This document shows, in pieces, positions 56,390 through 64,000 of a stretch of DNA of 64,000 nt (position 1 is the stretch's first letter; the number at the start of each line of letters is the position of its first letter). A program made the translations under genes and the position numbers. Location of the stretch: positions 25,610-89,609 of the forward strand of contig KN880523.1 of NCBI GenBank assembly GCA_000934385.1. The letters run 5' to 3'. The stretch is from Cylindrobasidium torrendii FP15055 ss-10 (lineage: Eukaryota; Basidiomycota; Agaricomycetes; Agaricales; Physalacriaceae). A model generated the notes under the pieces. The model worked only from the letters and a program-made list of their open reading frames with translations. It searched no databases and was not told where the DNA came from.

Positions 56390-56453
56390 GGTGGACGAGG
56401 ACAAGTGATGATACTTAGCAGCACAGCCACTCCATCACTTGTTCTTGTCTGTC
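56390..56453. promoter_or_regulatory. 64-bp divergent promoter with a 10-bp inverted repeat (cyclophilin / DTD1)
   Basis: ACAAGTGATG (56401-56410) and CATCACTTGT (56433-56442) are perfect inverted copies with a 22-bp spacer, placed almost symmetrically between the two start codons (11 bp from each). The arms could bind a dimeric factor or form part of both leaders. No TATA box. Confidence 0.65.
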
Positions 56454-57310
56454 ATGCGCGCGATCATCCAGCGTGTCTCGTCTGCCTCTGTCACTGGTGA
56501 ATGAGATTGACATTTCGAAGAAAAAGACTTAGTCTGTGTCTAGTCGATGGAAAGGTCATATCCAGCATTTCTCATGGGCTGATGGTACTCGTCGGCATTG
56601 GCTCTGGTTAGTTCTCTTCTCAACCGTCTACTACGCTGGTGCTATCATGCAGACGACACCATACCCGACGCATCCAACATCGTCAAGAAAATGTCGCCTT
56701 CTCTTATCGCACTCGCCAATCTTCAGCTAACATCAGCCTTAGCTTGGGTATAAAGGCATTCAACGACTTGAATGAGCCTCAAAAAATGTGGAAGTCCAAT
56801 GTCCGCGACGTCGATGGAGAAATTCTTTGTGTATCACAATTTACACTTCTAGCGAATACGACCAAGGACAAGCCTGACTTCCACCAAGCTATGGTTCGTC
56901 TCACCGCACAACTTATCATTCATTTATCTTAAATGGTAAAAGCCTACACAATCAGCGAAGGAGTTCTATGCTCAATTCCTGAATATGCTCGGCGCTGCCT
57001 ACAAGCCAGAAAAGATCCAAGGTCACCCCGTCTCAATAATTTCGCTTCGCTGTAAGCTCACTCTCTGAAGATGGAGAATTCGGTGCCATGATGAGCGTGG
57101 CTCTCGCAAACGAAGTGTGTTACTTTGCTACATTTTCCCAATGTACCATTTGCCCAACCTCGACAGGGCCCTGTGACTTTCACCGTAGACTCGCGCAAGT
57201 TCGAATATACCGAACCCGCCAGTACAAACGCCAAGGGCAAAGGGTCCGCCAAGTCGTCAAAAAAGTCTACGCCTGCAGTGACACCCTCACCAACACCCAT
57301 GCCAGAGTAA
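56454..57310 (+). CDS. DTD1: D-aminoacyl-tRNA deacylase
   Basis: Removes D-amino acids (and misacylated glycine) from tRNA, protecting translation. Seven exons (56454-56496, 56544-56606, 56653-56692, 56737-56897, 56956-57021, 57071-57114, 57167-57310) join to 186 codons plus stop. Motifs: MRAIIQRVSSASVTVDGKVI at the start, GLMVLVGIG, then FNDLNEPQKMWKSNVRDVDG, the catalytic ILCVSQFTLLANT, KPDFHQAM, and FGAMMSVALANEGPVTFTVD with the Gly-Pro pair of the active site (GPVTF). A Ser/Lys/Pro-rich tail (about 30 residues) extends past the usual end. The ATG is the only good start. Confidence 0.93.
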
Positions 57311-58255
57311 GAGCTATCTAATGCCTAATTGCAACAATAGAGCCGTTTGCTATGTGTAGCTGTACATTAGTGGTTGGCTCTTTGAGAGCTGTCCGCGCAG
57401 CTTTTGCGCTCATCGACATCCCTCAGATCCCTCTCAGATCGTTCAAGGTGGGTCTGCTTCCCACGCAATGCTGAGGTGGCATGCCCAGGATCGCGTACGA
57501 TCTACACCAGAAAACTGCAGGTGCTGGAATATACCCATCAACGTCAAACCCGGTGGTAGCGCTCTACGTGACGCTTTGACTGTGACAAGAAAGGTTATCG
57601 CTCTACACTCGGCTATGGGCGGCATTCAGGGTGCAGACACAAATTACCAACATAGTTTTGAGCTAAGGTCACACCCCAAAATAAACGACCTTGTTGGACA
57701 ATGTTGGTCTGCATTACGGTCACATGACCGTAGGTCTGTTCGATCGCTTCATCCCGGTTCCCGAAATCTATCCGAACTGCCTTATAATATTCAGCTATCT
57801 ACACCGCTTTGCGGGACAGGCACCATATCTGCAGACTACTTGCTCGTTCGTATCGCACACTCTCCTCATGTGTTCGCCAAAGGTCGCCAACCAGTCGCCA
57901 AGTTCCCCCATGACCAGTTTGTGTGAGTGCCACTGGACTAGGATGTTTTGGTGGCGCCGAGTCTGTTATGTCGACCTCAGCGTATGACCGTAACACCAGT
58001 GATACCTACCATATCTACTTCAATACTCACTTTACTCGCAGGGCCGGGGCAAAGGCTGGAGGTTCAGTTGACTTTGCTCAGCTGTCTTTGAATGCTAACT
58101 GCAGTGTCTCAAATTCATCCGTGGATTTCTGCATTGTTAGATAGGTCATGTGGTCTCGTACACTGTAACAGGGTCTCATGCTCAGCGCCAAGGTCTTGAT
58201 GGTCATGTATATAAACAACACGTTAACCATTCGCCAGACAACACCTTAGACGACC
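57311..58255. other. Gap before the SDR gene
   Basis: A 945-bp stretch with only short frames that carry no motifs. A TATA box (TATATAAA, 58208-58215) lies near its right end. No gene, repeat or transposon piece supported. Confidence 0.5.
58208..58215 (+). promoter_or_regulatory. TATA box of the SDR gene
   Basis: TATATAAA, 41 bp before the SDR start codon, implies a very short leader. Confidence 0.55.
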
Positions 58256-59457
58256 ATGATCCCCGCCTTTGCCCGGAACGCCCGTCCTCGAAGATTCCCT
58301 TTGTTCAACCTGCAAAGACGGGCTTTATTATCAACATCTTTGCGTGTGAGCGCGCCCCGCAAGCAGTCAATCGCACCCCTCGCTCCTCTGGGTGTTCGTG
58401 CTGCACTTGAAGCAGCACCTAGCATTAGCGGTATCAAGCCACAACCCAAGATCCTTGAAGAGTTCAAGCTCACTGACCGTGTTGCCATCGTGTCTGGAGG
58501 CAATGGTGGTCTCGGATTGGAAATGGCAATGGTGCTGTGCGAAGCCGGCGCACGGGCGGTATACTGCGTCGATCTACAGCCCACGCCCTCAGAAAGCTTC
58601 CAGCATGTAGCAAGCTTCGTCTCCAAGATGCCTGTTCCAGCACGACTTGAATATCGCACGGCCGACGTGACGAATCAAGAGATGATGTGGCAGCTCGGAG
58701 AAGATATAGGCAATGCTGAAGGAAGGATGGACATCTGCGTTGCTGCAGCCGGAATTTTAAAGCCCAATATCGACTGTCTGGATTATCCCGCTGCCACTTT
58801 CAGAGAGGTGCGTCATGGCAATATCTTCCTGATCATGTCTGGCTAACGAGTCCGCGGAGGTCATGGATGTGAATGTCAACGGTGTCATGTTCACTGCACA
58901 AGCTGCTGGCCGCCAGATGAGGCGCTTCAAGACACCTGGAAGTATCATCCTCATTGCATCGATGAGTGGCACAGTTCAAAACCGGGTATGATGCCCATCT
59001 CTATCGCGGCACCGTGTCCTGTCCTGATCATCTTTGTAGGGCCACCAATGGGTGTCGTATAATACAAGTAAGTCTGCAGTTTTGCAAATGGGACGCAGCA
59101 TGGCCTGCGAACTCGCTGTCAACGGCATTCGCGTCAATACAATATCTCCTGGACACATATATACCCCGTGCGTGTCTCTTCTGGTCCTCAGATGGATCTT
59201 GCTGGCTGAATACCAATGCCTAGGATGACCGCCGGGTATCTCGACAAGTTCCCGGAGTTGCTTGCGCATTGGTCTGACCTCAATCCCACCGGACGTATCG
59301 GTCGCACAGACGAAGTACGAGGACTGGTGGCCTGGTTAGCGAGCGACGCCTCAACATATATGACAGGAAGCGAGTGAGTGAAAGCTGGAATTCGTGGTGC
59401 CGAAGTTAACATAGTATCCCTAGCATTCTCATTGATGGAGGACACCATGCCTGGTGA
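58256..59457 (+). CDS. Short-chain dehydrogenase/reductase, probably mitochondrial
   Basis: NAD(P)-dependent oxidoreductase of the classical SDR type, closest in layout to fungal sugar-alcohol (sorbose/arabinitol) dehydrogenases. The N-terminal 60 residues (MIPAFARNARPRRFPLFNLQ, RRALLSTSLRVSAP) look like a mitochondrial presequence. The Rossmann fold has VAIVSGGNGGLGLEMA (cofactor motif), then CVDLQPT. DICVAAAGIL (NAAG-type) follows, then SIILIASMSG (catalytic Ser), WVSYNTSKSAV (catalytic Tyr and Lys) and VNTISPGHIYTPM. The end ILIDGGHHAW is typical. Four short introns, near 58808-58862, 58986-59039, 59160-59222 and 59375-59424. Substrate is not determined. Confidence 0.9.
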
Positions 59458-59590
59458 TTTCATGTCTGCGATTTTGTCCCAGAAAGCGGCGGAGGAAGAA
59501 CAACCATGTTGTCAGCATCTGCTGGTGTTTCTTGGGGGTAGATAAGACACACAACAACACAATATAATGTATAAATACACTGAATGACGT

Positions 59591-62500
59591 TCATACAACG
59601 GTCTCCGCCTTGATGGGCGGCAGTTCCCATCCTTCAGATCCAAAGCGTGGAATAACCATCATGTTACCCAAGTTGTTTTTCGTAGGCTTCGAGAATGTGC
59701 ATAGCGTCCCCTTTCCAAGCGAAGCGAGCCATGCTGGATTCACCACAGTTATGCCTGCATTCATCGTGAGCACTGTGGTATCATCAAGTGAACTAACGCA
59801 CCCTTTAACCACACCTTCGACGTCCGTACCACCTCACTGAAGACGATGTATTCAGGTGGCGATGAGCCAGAAATAACGGACGAGGGATGTATGAAAACGT
59901 CTTCAGGGATGCCCACAGCCCTATAGGGAACATCTCTTGTAGTGGTGTATTTTCTGCCCAACGCATCCTTCTCTATACGGTCCTTGCGTATAGCGACCTG
60001 GTCAATGAAGCCAGCCGCGAGTAATTGACGCAGTATCTTGGTCTGGATTTCCGAGGGTGGGCGTAGCTTTGGTTCGAAGCCCCGACTAGCGGATGGGAAG
60101 TTCGTCTCAACGATGTTTGCCAGTTGTGAGCGTAACTTGTGGATCTCTTCCATAGCCTATACAAACAGTCAGCAGCGCATCAAGGGCAAGGTTGAGGTAG
60201 ACCTGACCTTTGGTCGCACGAAATGTTGCGCGCAAAATCTGATACCACCGCCAGCGTATTCATACGCACCGACAACAGACAGCAAGCGGAACATGTCGCT
60301 GGTCCCGTTCCCGAGGGCAGAATGCGTCTGTTGTGACTTGAAATATGCCTTCCGCTTGAGGCGCAACGCCTCTTTTGCCTTTACTCTCTCGTTCCTCAGG
60401 TTCTTCAGGTTTGCGGCTTCCTCATCTTCTTCCACCTCTTTGTCTTCGTCCTCATCCTCGCCGAGGGTCGGTAGGACAGACTCGTGAATGAATGGATCGC
60501 CGACAGATAGCGCGGCCACTATTGCGATAACATATGGTAGGCACTCCTTTTGTTGGCCGGTCACCAACATCCTTGCAAAACGGGGGGATAGCGGGAATAA
60601 TGACATGGCCCTACCCAAGTCAGTGACCTTTCCATCCTTCAAAGCGCCGAGGTTTGCCAGTAGCGATTCTGCCTTGAATAATGTTGACCGTTCAGGAGAG
60701 GTTGGGAATGGGAAATTGACCACAGCGTCTATGTGCATGGCCTTCATTTGAAGGACGACGCCTTCGACGGGCATCTGTAGAATTTCGGGCTCCGAAGAAC
60801 GTGGGAAGTAGTGTTCGAACAGGGCTGACGAATAGAGACGATAGCAATGGCCGGGACCAGTACGACCCGCTCGACCCGCACGTTGAGATGCGGAGGCCTT
60901 GGAAATCCAGTTGACCTGGAACGACTGAATCCCGCTGGCAATGTCGTAGGATCTCTGTCTCATAATAAGTCACAAGGCAACTGAATCTGGTGATGCAAAC
61001 CCACCTGCTTCGCGCGACCACAGTCAACGATATATCGAATGCCAGGAATAGTGAGAGATGTTTCTGCAACGTTGGTTGCAACGACAACAAGACGACTACC
61101 AGCTGGTGGTTCTTCGAAAACTTTCATTTGCTTGTCGCTCGCAAGTAGTGAATAGAGAGGTACGATGTGCATAGGAGCTAAGAAAGTTAGGCGGTAGTAC
61201 GAAGCGAATACGACCTCACATACCATCGTTATCATCGAATTCGACGCCAAGTTCAGCAGCGAGTGCATCATCTTCGTCGTCGTCGCTATCCAGCGCCTCG
61301 GGGTCTTCTTGCACATCCGCCGTGTCGACGTCAGCCGCAAGATCTTCGTCTTGAGTTACTCCCAGGTCAAGGTCCTCCACTTCGACGTCTGCATGGGCTG
61401 TACTGATTGTGCGTACATCGAGTGCCTCCTCTGCTAGGCTAGCAATGCGAGTCTCCAAAGCACCCTTTTGTTTCCGCCTATCATCCAGTGCTGCCTTCCC
61501 CCACCGTGCTTCAAGCTTCCTACATACGCCCTGAATTTCGTTCTGTCCAGTGAGAAAGATGAGTATACCGCCCGGAGGGAGACGAGTATGAATCTTGGTC
61601 GCCTTCTTGGTGGACTCAGTCACATAATCCTTCGATGTTCGCCGGCTGAAGTGCACAGTCACTGGAAATTGGCGAGCAGCGACATTGATGACCGGAGGAG
61701 GAGTCGGGAACAGGGTTTTATTTTCTGCAAAATCGGACACGCGGAGGGTAGCGGACATTATAACAAGACGCAGTGGCTGCAAGACTGTCAGTCATCTTTC
61801 TCGTACGGCACGAGATTGATTTAATTGCCTTGACGCCATTCTTTCCTTCCTTCCACATTTGTTCGCGGAGGTTTAGGACACGGCTGAGGACGCCGATAAG
61901 GATATCCGTGTTCATGCTCCGTTCGTGCGCTTCGTCGATGATAATGACGGAGTACTTGCTAAGTAGAAAGTCGGTTGCAAGCTCGCGGAGAAGCACACCG
62001 TCCGTCATAAATTTAATTGACGTTGATGGCGAGACTGTTGCATCGTATCGAATTTGGTAGGAGACTTTGGATGAGCTCAGGGAAAGCTCATGCGCTACGC
62101 GACTGGCCATAGACATGGCGGCAACTCGTCTCGGTTGAGTGACACCAATCATGCCCGGATTATCTATTGTGCAGTGAGCAACACTCCACCGGTGCAAAGT
62201 CTTATACGCACCACTGTCGGCGGACCCGAAGCCAGCTTCGTACAAGAACTGGGGGACCTGTGTAGTCTTACCACTGCCTGTTTCACCGCATATGATAACG
62301 ACAGAGTTGAGTAGAATGGCTTCCATAATTGGCTGTTCCTCGGCTACGATGGGAAGGAGGAGGCGAGTCCCTTCGACCTCTGGCAAACGGTTGATAGTTA
62401 CATGGCGAGCTTTTCCTAACCTCTCTGCGTCTGGAAGCGTGATATCATGCCCAAGAGGGCCGCGCACAGGACCATCTTCTGTCTTCCTCTTTTTCGTGGG

Positions 62501-63757
62501 AGGCGGTTTAGGCAAAGTGGGGTCGAGCGAGGGCGGTGGAACAGAATCGGTCGCGTTGAGACCTTTGGACGCGTGAAGTTGCTGCGTAGCCCATGCCTTG
62601 AATCCTAAACTGCGCTTGGGCTTTGTATCTTGTTCTTCGCCGGACTCTTCTTCGCTCGAGTCCTCTTCGGACTCCCCGTCGCCGTCCATCTCAACGTCTT
62701 TCCGGTCCTCATCTACAATCCCTGTCCATTCTGGCCAGTCCCCGTCTGCTTCGTTCTCCGATGAATCATATGCAGAGTCAGAGCTATCGAAGGAAGAGTC
62801 GGATTCCGCCCCAGGAGTGGGCTTGGAAGATGATGCCCAGCTTCGAAAGGCGCCTTGCTAAATGGGTTGATGAGACAAGTCCAGGCTAGGAAACAAGACA
62901 GGTACCTTGGCTCGTTGCTTCCTTGGCCGAACCTTGGGTGCTATTGCTGAGCCATCTGCGTTTCGAGCGAGAGCGCTTCCAACAATGGCTGTTGTTGTGG
63001 ACGTCGATGCTTCTTGGGAATAAGAGGTGTTGGACGAACTCGTCGCAACATTGGGAGGGGGATTCGGGGGTCCGGGGCCAATGTCCATTGAACCGGAAGC
63101 ATTGAGATCTTCATCTTCATCCTCCTCTTCGTCCTCGGCGAGTGAGATATCGTAGTTATCATTTCGCTTGCGCTTTCCACCTCGCCCATCGAGGGATTTG
63201 CGAGTCTGCTTGTCTTCCGCTTGCTCTAATCTCTCTTTGTGGGAGTGGGCAAAGCCAGTTCCCAGTGTTGAAGAAGACTGCAGATGCAAAGAGTCTGGTA
63301 ACTCCGCTTGAGTCTGGCTAGAGAACATTAACGTGAGCCCGCAGTACACAATGGAGCACGCACGAGAGTTTATGCAGGATCTGGACCCTTTCTTCCTTCT
63401 TCAGTTTTTTGTCCTACGCTTGTTTAGAGCAGGCAGAGGTTATGCAGAGCAGCGGCATACAATGTATTTGTCGAGTCGCTTCTTCTTTTTTGAGTTCCAT
63501 TTCGACTCGGACTCAGCTATCAGCTGTAGGTTCCATCAGCTGCTGATCTTCAAGCAGAGCTAATAACGCGCCTGCTCTTTCAACCTTTCCTTCGCTTCCT
63601 CAGCGCGTTGCTCGTCGGATTTTGGAACATGGACCAATGCATTTGCATCTGCTTGTTCCTGCTGCAAAGGCTGCCTCTTTATCTTCCCTTTCTTCCTTGA
63701 ACCGGCGGTCGACCGACGAGCGTTGGCATTGTAGCCTTGGAATGGAGCGGGACCCAT
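59591..63757 (-). CDS. ECM16: DEAH-box RNA helicase Dhr1/Ecm16 (DHX37 type)
   Basis: Nucleolar ATP-dependent RNA helicase needed for 18S rRNA maturation, where it releases U3 snoRNA. The ATG at 63755-63757 starts a basic N-terminus ([20 protein letters not shown]). Acidic and Ser-rich linkers follow ([11 protein letters not shown] near 63120, [12 protein letters not shown] near 62660). Helicase motifs: [20 protein letters not shown] (I), [12 protein letters not shown] (Ia), [15 protein letters not shown] (II, DEAH), VIMSATLR (III), [11 protein letters not shown] (IV), [16 protein letters not shown] (V) and [19 protein letters not shown] (VI). A long acidic insertion ([15 protein letters not shown], near 61270) sits between the RecA domains, as in the family. 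HA2 and OB-fold regions ([15 protein letters not shown] insert near 60440; [16 protein letters not shown]) end at 59591-59593. About ten introns. Confidence 0.93.
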
Positions 63758-64000
63758 GGTGGTCGAAACAGAAAATTAGTGATCGGCTTCGGACCGGAGA
63801 TGTTGTAGATTAGACTCGACACCAGCCGTTCGCCAACCTGATGATAGTCGATCACACTAGGCCTAAATGCCGATGTTTTGAGCCCCGAACACCCTGAAAG
63901 TAAGCCAACTAACTTCACAATAATTCGAGGCGGAGAGCAGTGGACATAGGTTAGTAGCAGGGTCAAGCTATCATAAAGCAATGCGTTTTTCTGAAGCCAT
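63758..64000. other. Upstream flank of the Dhr1 gene
   Basis: Promoter side of the helicase gene; the frames here carry no motifs and the window ends without another gene. Confidence 0.5.

Overview
The window is nuclear DNA of a filamentous fungus, most likely an Agaricomycete (mushroom-forming basidiomycete). Genes are split by many very short introns (mostly 44-63 nt, GT-AG, with a CTGAC/CTAAC-like branch site). Intergenic gaps are small, genes lie on both strands without operons, and the proteins are typical of fungi: SAGA subunit Spt7, Tah18, Atg27, Exo70, Arc1 and Zn2Cys6 regulators with a fungal-specific domain. The species cannot be named from the sequence. I see no rRNA, tRNA, CRISPR array, intact transposon or virus. 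About 30 protein genes are supported. For many of them I reassembled the splice forms by hand; where I give an amino-acid length, the exon lengths add up to a whole number of codons.

Layout. 0.6-3.4 kb: a Zn2Cys6 regulator (TF1). 3.8-8.3 kb: a mitochondrial-looking TypA/BipA GTPase and SPT7, divergent. 8.6-14.8 kb: two membrane transporters on the minus strand (OPT and MFS). 14.8-18.2 kb: a gene-poor gap of 3.3 kb. 18.2-31.4 kb: two polytopic membrane proteins of unknown function, an endonuclease/exonuclease/phosphatase-fold enzyme, TAH18, POP4 and a protein disulfide isomerase. 31.6-36.6 kb: a tandem pair of Zn2Cys6 regulators (TF2, TF3) from the same family as TF1. 36.9-48.9 kb: AP endonuclease, OTU1, RMD1-like, EXO70, a 96-residue Cys/His protein, a thioesterase, ATG27, a secreted Ser/Ala/His-rich protein and a small heat-shock protein. 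49-64 kb: a histone-fold protein and a 2OG oxygenase (head to head), ARC1, a GH88/105-type hydrolase, a cyclophilin and DTD1 (head to head), a mitochondrial-type SDR and the DEAH helicase Dhr1/Ecm16.

Function. Most genes are housekeeping: transcription, tRNA and rRNA processing and quality control (POP4, ARC1, DTD1, DHR1), DNA repair, ubiquitin removal, secretion and redox folding. Genes with a clear TATA box are those expected to respond to conditions (OPT, MFS, Ser/Ala/His-rich protein, HSP20, GH88/105, SDR). Compact head-to-head pairs of housekeeping genes share promoters of about 60-140 bp.

Best leads. TF2 carries GG where the 3' splice AG should be. TF1 needs a 6-nt micro-exon to complete its zinc cluster. 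The first CGHC site of the disulfide isomerase is assembled from exons of 15 and 13 nt. The cyclophilin/DTD1 promoter holds a perfect 10-bp inverted repeat. One divergent pair has start codons that overlap on opposite strands. A 96-residue protein contains a duplicated Cys/His motif. A secreted protein has skippable in-frame exons, one with nine consecutive histidines.
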